Counted from the stretch's first letter, positions 1 to 8,862 are shown. The stretch is 64,000 bases of DNA from Albimonas donghaensis (GCF_900106695.1 NZ_FNMZ01000001.1:558001-622000); one strand, 5' to 3'. Numbers and translations are program-made. Notes: generated by a model from the sequence alone, not told the origin.

Positions 1-1771
1 CGATGCCGACGATGCGATCCCCCGGCACCGGCTCGCAGCATTCGCCGAAGCGGACCTTGCGGGCGCGGGAGACGCCGGTGACCATCGGACGCTCCGGCGC
101 CTCGGCGGACAGGGGCACGTCCCAGGCGCCGTCGCGGGGAAACAGGGTCGTGAGCACCTGCACCGCCGAGATCTCCGCCGCCCCCACCGCGCGCAGCAGG
201 TCGTCGGCCGAGGCTTCGCCCAGCCGGCTCGCCGCCATGCCAAGCGCCTTGGCGCTCAGCGGCTTGCCCGCCCGCTCGAAGGACTGGGAGACGATCTCGC
301 GGCCGATGCGGATGTCGGATTCGCGACGCTCGGCCCGGATCGCGCGGCGGATCGCCTGCTTGGCGCGGCCGGTGACGGCGATCTCCTCCCAGACCGGCTG
401 GGGCCGCTGGGCGTCGGCGCGGATGATCTCCACCGTCTGACCGTTGCGCAGGCGGGTGGAAAGCGGCGCCCGGCGGCCGTCGATCTTGGCGCCGACGCAA
501 GAGTCGCCGATGCGGGTGTGGATCGAATAGGCGAAATCGATCGGCGTCGCGCCCCGGGGCAGGTTGATCACCCGGCCCTTGGGGGTGAAGCAGAACACCT
601 GGTCCTGGAACATGTCGAGCTTCACATGTTCGAGGAACTCGTCCGGCTTCTCGGCGTTGCGGAACTCGTCGGTGAGCTGGCGCAGCCAGGTGAACGGGTC
701 CACCACGAACGGGTTGGGAGAGCGCACGCCCTCCTTGTAGGCCCAGTGGGCGGCGACCCCGGTTTCGGCCACGTCATGCATGGCGCGGGTGCGGATCTGC
801 ACCTCCACCCGCTTGGCGTTGCGCCCCGACACCGTGGTGTGGATCGAGCGGTAGCCGTTGGATTTCGGGGTGGAGATATAATCCTTGAACCGCCCCGGCA
901 CCGCGGTCCAGCGGCGATGCACGGCGCCCAGCGCCCGGTAGCAGTCGCCCTCGTCCGCGCAGATGATGCGGAAGCCGTAGATGTCGGAGAGGCGGCCGAA
1001 CTCCTGCCCCTTCTCCTCCATCTTGCGCCAGATGGCGAAGGGGCGCTTTTCGCGGCCGGTGACCTCGGCCTCGATGCCTTCGGCCTCTAGCAGAACGCGG
1101 ATGTCCTCCTGGATCTGGGGGATGACCTCGCCGGTGGCCTCGCGCAGCTGGGCGAAGCGGCGCAGGATCGACACCCGGCCCTGGGGGTTGAGCACCTCGA
1201 AGGACAGGTCCTCCAGCTCGTCGCGCATCGACTGCATGCCCATGCGGCCGGCGAGCGGCGCGTAGATCTCCATGGTCTCGCGCGCCTTGCGCTCCTGCTT
1301 CTCGGGCCGCAGGAAGCCGATGGTGCGCATGTTGTGCAGGCGGTCGGCGAGCTTGACCAGCAGCACCCGCACGTCGCGCGACATGGCGATGAGCAGCTTG
1401 CGGAGGTTCTCCGCCTGCTCGGTCTCCTTCGAGCCGAGGTCGAGCTTGGAGATCTTGGTGACGCCGTCGACCAGTTCCGCCACTTCCTCGCCGAACTGGT
1501 CGGCGATCACCTGATAGGTGACGCCCTCGCAATCCTCGATCGTGTCGTGGAGCAGGGCGGTGGCGATGGTGGCGTCGTCGAGCCGAAGCTCGGTCAGGAT
1601 TCCGGCCACCGCGACGGGGTGGCCGAAATAGGGGTCGCCATTGGCGCGACGCTGCTGGGAGTGAGCCTTGGCCCCGAACACGTAAGCGGCGTTGAGAAGC
1701 CCCTCGTCCGTGTTCGGGTTATAGGCGAGCACCCGCTCGATCAGTTCGAACTGGCGGATGAACTCGCCCAA
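1..1771 (-). CDS. rel: Bifunctional (p)ppGpp synthetase/hydrolase Rel/SpoT, 3' end beyond the window
   Basis: Makes and degrades the stringent-response alarmone (p)ppGpp in the cytoplasm. About 590 codons are visible; the C-terminus lies before base 1. The N-terminal HD hydrolase domain keeps the HDxxED signature (H75, D76, E79, D80), so hydrolysis should be active. The synthetase domain carries RFKD at about residues 294-297, the RxKD form found in bifunctional Rel/SpoT rather than the ExDD form of E. coli RelA. A TGS domain follows near base 300-480. I chose a TTG start at 1771 because AAGGAGG (1777-1783 on this strand) sits five bases upstream and no better-placed ATG exists. It begins about 31 bases after the rpoZ stop, so the two are probably cotranscribed. 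The symbol rel is used for the bifunctional type; spoT would be equally acceptable. Confidence 0.95.
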   Translation of the reverse strand, partial: MGEFIRQFELIERVLAYNPNTDEGLLNAAYVFGAKAHSQQRRANGDPYFGHPVAVAGILTELRLDDATIATALLHDTIEDCEGVTYQVIADQFGEEVAELVDGVTKISKLDLGSKETEQAENLRKLLIAMSRDVRVLLVKLADRLHNMRTIGFLRPEKQERKARETMEIYAPLAGRMGMQSMRDELEDLSFEVLNPQGRVSILRRFAQLREATGEVIPQIQEDIRVLLEAEGIEAEVTGREKRPFAIWRKMEEKGQEFGRLSDIYGFRIICADEGDCYRALGAVHRRWTAVPGRFKDYISTPKSNGYRSIHTTVSGRNAKRVEVQIRTRAMHDVAETGVAAHWAYKEGVRSPNPFVVDPFTWLRQLTDEFRNAEKPDEFLEHVKLDMFQDQVFCFTPKGRVINLPRGATPIDFAYSIHTRIGDSCVGAKIDGRRAPLSTRLRNGQTVEIIRADAQRPQPVWEEIAVTGRAKQAIRRAIRAERRESDIRIGREIVSQSFERAGKPLSAKALGMAASRLGEASADDLLRAVGAAEISAVQVLTTLFPRDGAWDVPLSAEAPERPMVTGVSRARKVRFGECCEPVPGDRIVGI

Positions 1772-1802
1772 CTCGCCCTCCTTGCGGGGTCGCGGCCCCG
1801 GC

Positions 1803-2162
1803 TCAGCCGGCGTTCTGGTCCTGCTCCGACATCAGGGCGCGGAGCAGCTGCTCCTCCGAGATGTCGTCGACCGGCGCGTCGGAATCGGCGCCGGACATGA
1901 GCATGGCCATCGAGTCCTCTTCGGGCTCGTCGACCTCGATGTGCCGCTGGTGGGACTGGATCAGCCCCTCCATCAGGTCATCGGGAGTGAGGGTCTCGTC
2001 CGCGATCTCGCGAAGCGCGACCACGGGGTTCTTGTCGTTATCGCGAGGGATCGTGATCTCCGATCCGGTGGAGATCTCGCGCGCCCGATGGGCGGCGAGC
2101 ATGACCAGCTCGAACCGGTTGGTGACCTTGTCGACGCAATCCTCGACGGTGACGCGGGCCAT
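1803..2162 (-). CDS. rpoZ: RNA polymerase omega subunit
   Basis: 119-residue omega subunit, which helps assemble RNA polymerase by chaperoning the beta' subunit. The N-terminus [12 protein letters not shown] and the following [16 protein letters not shown] segment are the family hallmark. The frame stays open upstream to 2348, but the conserved start is at 2162; the longer reading adds only non-conserved Pro/Arg-rich sequence. The C-terminus is acidic (DEPEED and further Asp/Glu). It lies directly upstream of rel on the same strand, the usual alphaproteobacterial arrangement, linking the polymerase subunit that contributes to a ppGpp site with the alarmone enzyme. Confidence 0.96.
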   Translation of the reverse strand: MARVTVEDCVDKVTNRFELVMLAAHRAREISTGSEITIPRDNDKNPVVALREIADETLTPDDLMEGLIQSHQRHIEVDEPEEDSMAMLMSGADSDAPVDDISEEQLLRALMSEQDQNAG

Positions 2163-2473
2163 TGCGGACGCCTCCGGTGGCAGTGTCAGGGGAACCGCCT
2201 GCCTACAGGGGGGCGGGGCGCGACGCAAGGCCGGTTTCGTGAAAACACCGAAGGTTTCGGGGGATAGCGCGGTCTCCCGTTCGCCGGACCCGCGCGCTGG
2301 AGATGCCGCGCGTGGGGCGGGCGCGGGGCCGACGCCGCCTATGGCCATCGAGAGCGGAGGAGCCGTGGCGGACGCGGCGTCGTTTCGGGGGTATTGCGCG
2401 TTCCTTCAGCTGGCGTTCGCGCTTGCGTAGCGAATCGAAATGAAGTGGCGGCAGGCCGCGCATCGCCTTGTGT

Positions 2474-2489
2474 TTAACGCTATTTTAAC
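2474..2489 (+). promoter_or_regulatory. Candidate CtrA binding site TTAA-N7-TTAAC
   Basis: The sequence reads TTAA CGCTATT TTAAC, an exact match to the full CtrA consensus of alphaproteobacteria. It is the only such match I found in the window. It sits in the rpoZ/NYN divergent region, about 310 bases from the rpoZ start and 255 bases from the NYN start. CtrA controls cell-cycle, motility and gene-transfer-agent genes in this group; which flanking gene it would act on is not clear. Confidence 0.5.
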
Positions 2490-2606
2490 GAAAGATGTGG
2501 AAGGATAGGGAGCGGTCGCGCCGTCTGTCGGGCGTTCTCTCTTTTGAAATGGGGGCGCCGCGCTCCTCGCGACGCGAGCGGGCGGAATTACGGGAGGGAA
2601 GGCGGA

Positions 2607-2629
2607 TGATACGTTGCACTATCGTATCA
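2607..2629. repeat. 7-bp inverted repeat TGATACG...CGTATCA
   Basis: Perfect 7-bp arms separated by nine bases (TTGCACTAT) in the AT-richer part of the rpoZ/NYN intergenic region, 115 bases before the NYN start. The size and symmetry suit a dimeric repressor operator, but no regulator gene is adjacent. No T-run follows, so it is not a terminator. Confidence 0.4.
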
Positions 2630-2743
2630 CGTTCCCTATTTCGCGGCGGTCCTGGCTGATTCGCGGCGGCCCCGGCGCCCTGGCACACCCCCCCGCGCAC
2701 CGTGCAGAAGCGGCGGCGCCGATGAGACGCATTCGGAGAGAGC

Positions 2744-3316
2744 ATGTTCTATCGTGACGAGCGACTGGCCCTATTCATCGACGGGTCCAACCTGTATGCG
2801 GCGGCGAAGGCGCTGGCATTTGACATAGACTACAAGCTCCTTCGGAATGAATTCATGCGGCGCGGCAAGCTTGTCAGAGCGTTTTATTATACCGCCCTGG
2901 TGGAGGATCAGGAATATTCGCCGATCCGCCCGCTGGTCGACTGGCTCGACTACAACGGCTTCTCCATGGTCACCAAGCCGGCCAAGGAGTTCACCGACTC
3001 CACCGGCCGCCGCAAGATCAAGGGCAACATGGACATCGAGCTCGCGGTCGACGCGATGGAGATGGCCGATCGCATCGATCACATGGTGTTGTTCTCCGGT
3101 GATGGGGACTTCCGGCCGCTGGTCGCGGGCATCCAGCGCAAGGGCGTTCGGGTGTCGGTGGTGTCGACCATCCGCACGTCGCCGCCGATGATCGCCGATG
3201 ACCTGCGTCGCCAGGCCGACAACTTCATCGAGCTCGACGAGCTCAAGGACATCGTCGGCCGCCCGCCGCGCCCGGTCCGCGCCCATGACGATGAGGACGC
3301 CGAGTCCGAGGCCTGA
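2744..3316 (+). CDS. NYN-domain (LabA/DUF88) PIN-like protein
   Basis: 190-residue protein made of one NYN domain, a PIN-like metal-dependent nuclease fold. The acidic motifs expected for the active site are present: FIDGSN (D14 region), GNMDIELAVDAM in the middle and FSGDGDF further on. The C-terminus ends in an acidic tail (DDEDAESEA). Close relatives are common in alphaproteobacteria and mostly uncharacterised; RNA cleavage is the usual inference from the fold and has not been shown here. It is a single gene reading away from rpoZ, with the CtrA-type motif and inverted repeat in its upstream region. Confidence 0.85.
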   Translation: MFYRDERLALFIDGSNLYAAAKALAFDIDYKLLRNEFMRRGKLVRAFYYTALVEDQEYSPIRPLVDWLDYNGFSMVTKPAKEFTDSTGRRKIKGNMDIELAVDAMEMADRIDHMVLFSGDGDFRPLVAGIQRKGVRVSVVSTIRTSPPMIADDLRRQADNFIELDELKDIVGRPPRPVRAHDDEDAESEA

Positions 3317-3766
3317 TCCGGACCGCTCCCGACAAGACCGGTCGCGCGGCGCCTGCGCGGCGCGACCTTCTCCGGTTCCCCGTCCTCCGCCGTCCGCCTT
3401 CCGAATGCCGGATCGCGCGGGGGACGCGGCGCCTTCGCCGGCGCCCGACGCCGCCGACCGCGCGCTTTGATAGCCGACCCTCGCCGCGGGAGACCGCTCC
3501 ACAGGCGCTTCCGCCGCCGCGCCGCGCGGGCGGGGCCGTGCCGCAGGCGAGCGGGCGGACGCGCGGCTCCCTCGCCGATGTCGACCACGGTGTCCGGGGG
3601 GGGCGCCAGGCCGGGGGGCGTCAGCGGCGGCGCAGGTCGCCGCGCGGCCGCCTCTCGCGATCCGCTCCGCAGCGCCCCCGCCCTTGACCCCTCGCGTTCC
3701 GGCTGCTTTGGACCGATCCAACGCAGAACGGCCCGCGCGCGAGGCCGCGACGGAAGGATCCCGCCC
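3317..3766. other. 450-bp intergenic region, no gene seen
   Basis: Very GC-rich, Arg/Pro/Ala-coding in every open frame, with no conserved motif or ribosome-binding site leading into a plausible gene. The upstream extension of the glycosylase frame (back to 3467) has only low-complexity content. It probably holds the end of the NYN transcript and the glycosylase promoter. Confidence 0.5.
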
Positions 3767-4429
3767 ATGCCCGCCTCCCCCGCGCCCGCCCCGTCGTCAG
3801 AGCCCGCCGTCGACTGCCCGCTCTGCCCGCGCCTCGTCGCCTACCGCGCGGAGGTCTCGGCGCGCGAACCCGACTGGTGGAACGCTCCCGTCCCGTCTTT
3901 CGGCGACTCCGAGGCGCGCCTGCTCGTCGCCGGTCTCGCCCCCGGCGTCACCGGGGCCAACCGCACCGGGCGCCCCTTCACCGGCGACTATGCGGGCGAC
4001 CTGCTCTACGCCACGCTCAACGCCCACGGCTTCGCCAATGACCGCTTCGCCGCCCGCCCGGACGACGGCCTGGTCCTGCGCGATTGCCTGGTCACCAACG
4101 CGGTGCGCTGCGTGCCCCCGCAGAACAAGCCGACGGGGCCCGAGATCAACGCCTGCCGGCCGTTCCTCTCGGCCCTGATCGCGGGCGCGCCCAGGTTGAA
4201 GATGATCGTCTGCCTCGGGCGCATCAGCCATGACAGCGTGTTGCGCGCGCTCGGCGTCCGGCTCGCCGCCCATCCCTTCGCGCATAACGCGCGGCACGAG
4301 ATCGGCGGGCTGACGGTGCGCGACAGCTATCACTGCTCCCGCTACAACACCAACACCCGCCGCCTGACGCCGGAGATGTTCAACGACGTCTTCGCCGCCG
4401 TGCGGGAGGAGCTCGGCCCCCCCGTCTGA
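3767..4429 (+). CDS. Family 5 uracil-DNA glycosylase (UDGb)
   Basis: 220-residue base-excision repair enzyme that removes uracil and related deaminated bases from DNA. Family 5 features are plain: an N-terminal DCPLCPRL Cys pair plus later NAVRC and NACRPF cysteines forming the four-Cys iron-sulfur site, the GLAPGVTGANRTGRPFTGDYAG active-site loop (shown here only by its ends: GLAPG and TGRPFTGD), and the HCSRYNTNTRRLTPEM motif near the C-terminus. The start at 3767 gives the conserved length; GAAGGA lies a few bases upstream. It is transcribed alone and converges with the DUF2948 gene. Confidence 0.93.
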   Translation: MPASPAPAPSSEPAVDCPLCPRLVAYRAEVSAREPDWWNAPVPSFGDSEARLLVAGLAPGVTGANRTGRPFTGDYAGDLLYATLNAHGFANDRFAARPDDGLVLRDCLVTNAVRCVPPQNKPTGPEINACRPFLSALIAGAPRLKMIVCLGRISHDSVLRALGVRLAAHPFAHNARHEIGGLTVRDSYHCSRYNTNTRRLTPEMFNDVFAAVREELGPPV

Positions 4430-4466
4430 GGTCCGTCTGAGGCGGGCGAGGGGGCTTCGGCGGCGA

Positions 4467-4955
4467 TCAGTCCGCCGAGTGGTCCGGCGCCTTGCCCGAG
4501 GGCGCGACATAGGGACGGGTCACGTCCTCCAGCCGCATTTCCAGCGCCTCGACCTCGATGGCGATCTCGCCGTCGCCGGCCAGCACCACGCGCAGCACGC
4601 CGGACGGGTCCTCGGGCTCGGTCGAGGGCTCGAAGATCAGTTGCAGCACGCTCAGCGCCTGGTCGGGGTCGCGCGGGTCGAGCCCGGTCGCGCGCACCGC
4701 CATCACGTTCTCGACCAGCGCCACCGCGCGCACCCGCTCATAGGGGCGTCCGGCGCGCTCGGCGCGGTCCCGGTCCTCCCAGCGAAAGCGGTTGAGGAAC
4801 AGCACGAAGCGGCGCTTGCGGCGCATCCAGACCAGGTCTCGGGCGAGCCCGGCGGCGTCCTGCAGCAGCGCCGAGATCACCGACAGGTCCTCGACGCTCT
4901 CGGCCGCGAGGCGGAGCGGGCGTTCGGAGGCGTCCTCGAAACGGGCGTCGGTCAT
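4467..4955 (-). CDS. DUF2948 family protein
   Basis: 162-residue cytoplasmic protein of unknown function, conserved in alphaproteobacteria. The family pattern is visible: DARFEDASERPLRL at the N-terminus, then EDLSVISALLQDAA, and KRRFVLFLNRFRWED in the middle. In many relatives this gene sits near murA/hisD; here it is isolated between the uracil glycosylase and a CoA-transferase, so the context says little. The 205 bases before it contain two copies of a short CCGGCGCAGCCGAA element but no gene. Confidence 0.85.
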   Translation of the reverse strand: MTDARFEDASERPLRLAAESVEDLSVISALLQDAAGLARDLVWMRRKRRFVLFLNRFRWEDRDRAERAGRPYERVRAVALVENVMAVRATGLDPRDPDQALSVLQLIFEPSTEPEDPSGVLRVVLAGDGEIAIEVEALEMRLEDVTRPYVAPSGKAPDHSAD

Positions 4956-5160
4956 GATGCGAGCTCCCTGTCTCCCGGCGATCCCGTATCGCCCGGAGCA
5001 TGGGGCCGACGCAATCCCGCGGCGCCGTCCGCATCGTCGCGCCGGGCGGCGCTCGTCCGGCCGGCGCAGCCGAACCCGAGCGCAGCGAGGCTCCCCTTTC
5101 CCCGGCGCAGCCGAAATCCGGGCGAAGCGCGGCGCCCTGTCCGGCGAAGCGCGGGGGGGC

Positions 5161-6417
5161 TCAGTCCTCCGCCGCGCCGCCGATCACCCCGTCACGCTCC
5201 AGCGCCGCCAGCGCGTCCTCCGTCAGCCCCAGCCTCTCGGACAGCACCGCGCGCCCGTCGGCGCCCAGTGGGCGCGAGGCCACGTAGTCCGGCGCCGCCG
5301 CCCCATGCAGCCGCAGGGGCGAGCCGTGAACGGTCAGCGCCCCGTATTCCGGGTGGTCGATGTCGAACAGCATCCCCCGGCCGCGCATATGCGGGTCCTG
5401 CGTGACCTCGACCAGATCGCGGACCGGCGCGCAGGGCACCCGGCCGGCGCGCAGGGCCGCCACGGCCTCGTCCCGCGTCCGGGCCGAGGTCCATTCCGCC
5501 ACCGCGGCGTCGGTCTCCTCGATCCGCCGCACCCGGGCGACCTTGGCGGCGAAGCGGGGGTCCTCGGCCAGTTCCGGCCGGCCCATCGCGGCGCTAAGCG
5601 CGCGCCAGTGGCCGTCCGTCACCCCGATGATCGCCACATGGCCGTCCGCGCAGGGATAGACGTTGTAGGGCGCCGCGGCCATCGCGCCATGGCGGTTGCC
5701 GGTGCGGGGCGGCGCGCGCCCCTCGTCGAACACCACCGCCAGGTTGGAGGCGAGCGAGGGATAGACCGCCTCCTGCATCGCCACCTCGACCAGCCGCCCG
5801 CGCCCGGTCCGCTCACGCTCGAACAGGGCGGTCATCACGCCCGCGTAAAGGTGCGTCCCGGACAGGAAATCCGCGACCGCCGGCCCCGCCTTCACCGGAG
5901 GCCCGTCGGGAAAGCCGGTGACGCCCATCATCCCCGAGGCCGCCTGCACGGTCACGTCCATGGCGAGGTTCGCCGCGTCCGGCCCGCTCAGCCCGTAGCC
6001 GGAGCCCGAAGCGTAGACCAGCCGCGGGTTGATCGCCGACAGCGCCTCCCAGCCCACGCCCAGCCGGTCCATGACGCCGGGGGCGTAGTTCTCCAGCAGC
6101 ACGTCGGCCGAGGCCGCCAGTCCGCGCAGGATCTCCTTGCCCGCCTCCGCCTTGAGGTCGAGCGCGAGGCTGCGCTTGTTGGAATTCAGCATGGCGAAGG
6201 GCGCCCCCGACCCGCGCGAGATGGCGGCGCGGGCGCGCACGCTTTCGCCCCCCGGCGGCTCGATCTTGATCACGTCGGCGCCGGCGCGGGCCATCAGGAA
6301 GCAGGCGTAGGGCCCCTGATAGACCTGCCCGAGATCGAGCACCGTGATCCCGGCGAGCGGCAGGGTGGCGCGGTGCTCGGCGGCGGCGGCGGAGGCGTCG
6401 GAAGGCGCGGCAGGCAT
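5161..6417 (-). CDS. Class III (CaiB/BaiF) CoA-transferase
   Basis: 418-residue enzyme of the formyl-CoA transferase family, moving CoA between carboxylic acids. The family start GITVLDLGQVYQGPYACF, the ADVIKIEPPGG segment and the catalytic Asp in NLAMDVTVQAASGMMG are present, as is the C-terminal PHMRGRGMLFDIDHPEYG region. The ATG at 6417 is preferred over an in-frame TTG at 6438, which has no ribosome-binding site. It is divergent from the oxidoreductase-amidohydrolase pair, which suggests one catabolic locus for an organic acid; the substrate cannot be read from sequence. Confidence 0.9.
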   Translation of the reverse strand: MPAAPSDASAAAAEHRATLPLAGITVLDLGQVYQGPYACFLMARAGADVIKIEPPGGESVRARAAISRGSGAPFAMLNSNKRSLALDLKAEAGKEILRGLAASADVLLENYAPGVMDRLGVGWEALSAINPRLVYASGSGYGLSGPDAANLAMDVTVQAASGMMGVTGFPDGPPVKAGPAVADFLSGTHLYAGVMTALFERERTGRGRLVEVAMQEAVYPSLASNLAVVFDEGRAPPRTGNRHGAMAAAPYNVYPCADGHVAIIGVTDGHWRALSAAMGRPELAEDPRFAAKVARVRRIEETDAAVAEWTSARTRDEAVAALRAGRVPCAPVRDLVEVTQDPHMRGRGMLFDIDHPEYGALTVHGSPLRLHGAAAPDYVASRPLGADGRAVLSERLGLTEDALAALERDGVIGGAAED

Positions 6418-6796
6418 GGGGCTGAGGTTCCGGGGCAAGGGGAGACGTTACGGCCCGCCAGCTTGGACGCCCCTCCGCCGCCCCGCCAAGCCTTCGTGCA
6501 GCAGGTATGTGATATGCGGCGAGAGGCGCGCCGCGCGCCTGAGGCCCGAGGGCGCGGATTTCGCTTGAGCTATGCCGTGCAAGATCAATGCGCGAAACGA
6601 TTATCTTCAGAGTTCAGGCCCTCGGCCGGACGGCCCGCCGCCGTCTCCGCCCGGCAAGCGGCGACGTTGACGGCCCGCCGCCGCGCGTGCCCAGTCTTCT
6701 CCCAACGGGCGCCCGGAACGCCGGGGCCCCGCCCAGACAACGAGCGCCGAGCCGCGCGGCCCCGCCCGCGCGCCGACCCGGCGACGGGAGGAAGAC
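6418..6796. promoter_or_regulatory. Divergent promoter region, CoA-transferase / oxidoreductase
   Basis: About 380 bases between two divergent genes. It has two less GC-rich patches (around 6500-6520 and 6565-6620) where promoters would be expected. I could not pick a convincing -35/-10 pair or operator. No small gene is evident. Confidence 0.4.
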
Positions 6797-8005
6797 ATGG
6801 CCGATCCCAAGCTGTTCTCGGAGCTCGCGCTCCGCGACCTGACCCTGCGCAACCGCATCGCGGCGCCCCCGATGCTGCAATACGTGGCCGAGAACGGGTT
6901 CCCCGTGGACTGGCACCTGATGCAGTACGGCCGCCTCGCCGCAGGCGGCGCGGGGCTGGTCTTCGTCGAATCCACCAAGGTCGAGCGCCGCGGCGCCGGG
7001 ACGCTCGGGGATCTCTTCATCTCCGAGGACGCCCATATCGCCCCGCTCGCGCGGCTCGCGGCGATCATCAAGGCCAACGGGGCGCGGGCGGGCATCCAGC
7101 TCGGCCATTCCGGGCGCAAGGCCCGCGCGCGCCGCCCGTGGGAGGGGCGCGAGCCGCTGACCCGGACCCCCGACATTCCCGACTGGGACGCCTGGCAGCC
7201 GGTCGGGCCCTCGGCGCTTTCCTACGGACCGGGCTGGGAGCCGCCGCGGGCGCTGGAGCGCGCGGAGATCCCGGACGCCATCGACGCCTGGGGCCAGGCC
7301 GCCCGGCGCGCCTACGAGGCCGGGTTCGAGGCGCTGGAGATCCACGCGGCCCATGGCTATCTGCTGCATTCCTTCTTCAGCCCCGAAGCCAACCGGCGGA
7401 CCGACGACTACGGCGGCTCCGAGGCCAACCGCATGCGCTTCATCCTCGAAGTGGTGGAGGCGGTGCGCGCCCACTGGCCGGCGGGCAAGCCGCTGTTCAT
7501 GCGGCTCTCGGTCGAGGACGAGGCGGGGCTGGGGCCGGCGGAGCATATCCGCCTCGCCCGCGCCGCGAAGCCGCTGGGAGTGGACGTGATCGACTGTTCG
7601 ACCGGCGGGTTGAACGCGAAGGTTCCGAACTTCCACCGGCTCAACCAGTACGGCTTCCAGGTGCCCTATGCCGACCAGGTGCGGCGGGGGGCGGAGATCA
7701 TGACCATGGCCGTGGGCCTGATCATCCATGCCGACCAGGCGGAGGCGATCCTGCAGGCGGGCTCGGCCGATCTGGTGGCGGTGGGGCGCGAGTTCCTCAA
7801 CAACCCCTGCTGGGCGATGGACGCGGCGCAGAAGCTGGGCGTGGATCCGGGGTTCGGGATGGTCGCTCCGCAGGTGGGGTTCTGGCTGGGCGCGCGGGCG
7901 GCGCGGGGGATGGGCTGTCCGCCCTCGACCTGGGCGCCGGGCCTGGGCGAGGACGCCTCGGCCGAGGCCGCGTCCACCCGCCGGGACGCGGAGGCGGGGG
8001 CATGA
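6797..8005 (+). CDS. NADH:flavin oxidoreductase, Old Yellow Enzyme family (YqjM-like)
   Basis: 402-residue FMN enzyme expected to reduce activated C=C bonds with NAD(P)H. It has the single-domain TIM barrel length. The substrate-binding His pair lies in EIHAAHGYLLHSF, followed by SPEANRRTDDYGGS, and the phosphate-binding end is VAVGREFLNNP. At the position where YqjM has the redox-tuning Cys (PMCMY), this protein reads PPMLQY, so the Cys is replaced by Leu. The start has a strong GGGAGGAAG site. It overlaps the next gene by ATGA, so the two are translationally coupled. Confidence 0.92.
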   Translation: MADPKLFSELALRDLTLRNRIAAPPMLQYVAENGFPVDWHLMQYGRLAAGGAGLVFVESTKVERRGAGTLGDLFISEDAHIAPLARLAAIIKANGARAGIQLGHSGRKARARRPWEGREPLTRTPDIPDWDAWQPVGPSALSYGPGWEPPRALERAEIPDAIDAWGQAARRAYEAGFEALEIHAAHGYLLHSFFSPEANRRTDDYGGSEANRMRFILEVVEAVRAHWPAGKPLFMRLSVEDEAGLGPAEHIRLARAAKPLGVDVIDCSTGGLNAKVPNFHRLNQYGFQVPYADQVRRGAEIMTMAVGLIIHADQAEAILQAGSADLVAVGREFLNNPCWAMDAAQKLGVDPGFGMVAPQVGFWLGARAARGMGCPPSTWAPGLGEDASAEAASTRRDAEAGA

Positions 8006-8862
8006 GCGGCGCCGCTGGAACCGGCCACGTCTTCCCGGAAGGCACGGCGGATTGCCATGTCCACATCTACGGGCCGTTCGACAAATACCCGGAAGTCCCG
8101 ATTTCCGAATACAAATCCCCCGACGCGCCGGTGGAGCGGCTGCTGGCGCTGTGGGACGGGCTCGGTATCGCGCGCGGCGTGATCGTGCATGCGCGCTCGG
8201 CCGGGCGCGACGGGCAGGTGACGCTGGACGCGCTCAAGGCGCATCCCGACCGGCTGCGCGGGGTGGCGGTGTTCGAGGACGAGGTGACCGACGCCCGCCT
8301 GGACGAGATGACGGAGGCCGGGTTCAGGGGCGTGCGCATCAACATGATGCAGCTGGACGGCAAGCGGCTCTACCAGGGCGGGATGGGTCTGGAGGACCTC
8401 GCCCGGCTCGCGCCCCGGCTGGCGGAGCGGGGCTGGCACGCGCAGATCTGGGCGGAGAGCGGGGACATCGTCGCCCTGGCGCCGGAGCTGATGCGTCTGC
8501 CGCTGGATTTCGTGATCGACCATCAGGGGCGGACGCCGGCGACCAGGGGGGTCGGCTACGCCGGGTTCCAGGCGATGCTGGATCTGCTGAAGACCGGGCG
8601 CTGGTGGTGCAAGATCTCGGGGTCGGACCGCAACACGGCGCTCGGACCGCCCTATGCGGATTCGGCGGCCTTCATGGCGGCCCTGGTGGAGACCGCGCCC
8701 GAGCGGCTGGTCTGGGGCACCGACTGGCCGCATGTGGGGCACTCGGATGAGACGCGCCCCGAGATGGCGGACCTTGTCGCGCGCCTGTTCGAAACGGTGA
8801 GCGACCCCGAGATCCGCCGGCGGATCCTGGTGGAGAACCCCCGGACGCTCTACGGGTTCTGA
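8002..8862 (+). CDS. LigI-like amidohydrolase (2-pyrone-4,6-dicarboxylate lactonase family)
   Basis: 286-residue metal-dependent hydrolase of the amidohydrolase_2 group. Visible signatures are DCHVHIYGP near the N-terminus, the central VIDHQG strand and LVWGTDWPH near the C-terminus, which together resemble LigI and related lactonases. It starts within the stop codon of the Old-Yellow-Enzyme gene, so both act together. With the divergent CoA-transferase this suggests breakdown of an unsaturated or lactone-type acid, but that is inference from neighbours. Confidence 0.88.
   Translation: MSGAAGTGHVFPEGTADCHVHIYGPFDKYPEVPISEYKSPDAPVERLLALWDGLGIARGVIVHARSAGRDGQVTLDALKAHPDRLRGVAVFEDEVTDARLDEMTEAGFRGVRINMMQLDGKRLYQGGMGLEDLARLAPRLAERGWHAQIWAESGDIVALAPELMRLPLDFVIDHQGRTPATRGVGYAGFQAMLDLLKTGRWWCKISGSDRNTALGPPYADSAAFMAALVETAPERLVWGTDWPHVGHSDETRPEMADLVARLFETVSDPEIRRRILVENPRTLYGF

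Larger units (their letters stand above)
2163..2743. other. Divergent intergenic region between rpoZ and the NYN gene
   Basis: About 580 bases without a convincing gene, noticeably less GC-rich than its surroundings at 2400-2640. It should contain the promoters for rpoZ-rel (leftward) and the NYN gene (rightward). Two internal signals are listed separately: a CtrA-type motif at 2474-2489 and an inverted repeat at 2607-2629. The open frames across it (for example 2485-2745 on the minus strand) are Arg-rich and have no recognisable content. Confidence 0.6.

Noticed and set aside
774-1532. Open frame of 252 codons inside the rel gene
   Set aside because: Arg/Gly-rich shadow of the rel coding frame; the frame with HD, synthetase and TGS motifs is offset.
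2485-2745. 86-codon minus-strand frame upstream of the NYN gene
   Set aside because: No ribosome-binding site, Arg-rich, no conserved motif; overlaps likely promoters and the CtrA site.
4792-8862. Very long open frame of 1356 codons
   Set aside because: Chance open frame caused by high GC across the CoA-transferase and oxidoreductase genes; only its last 286 codons (from 8002) are a real gene.
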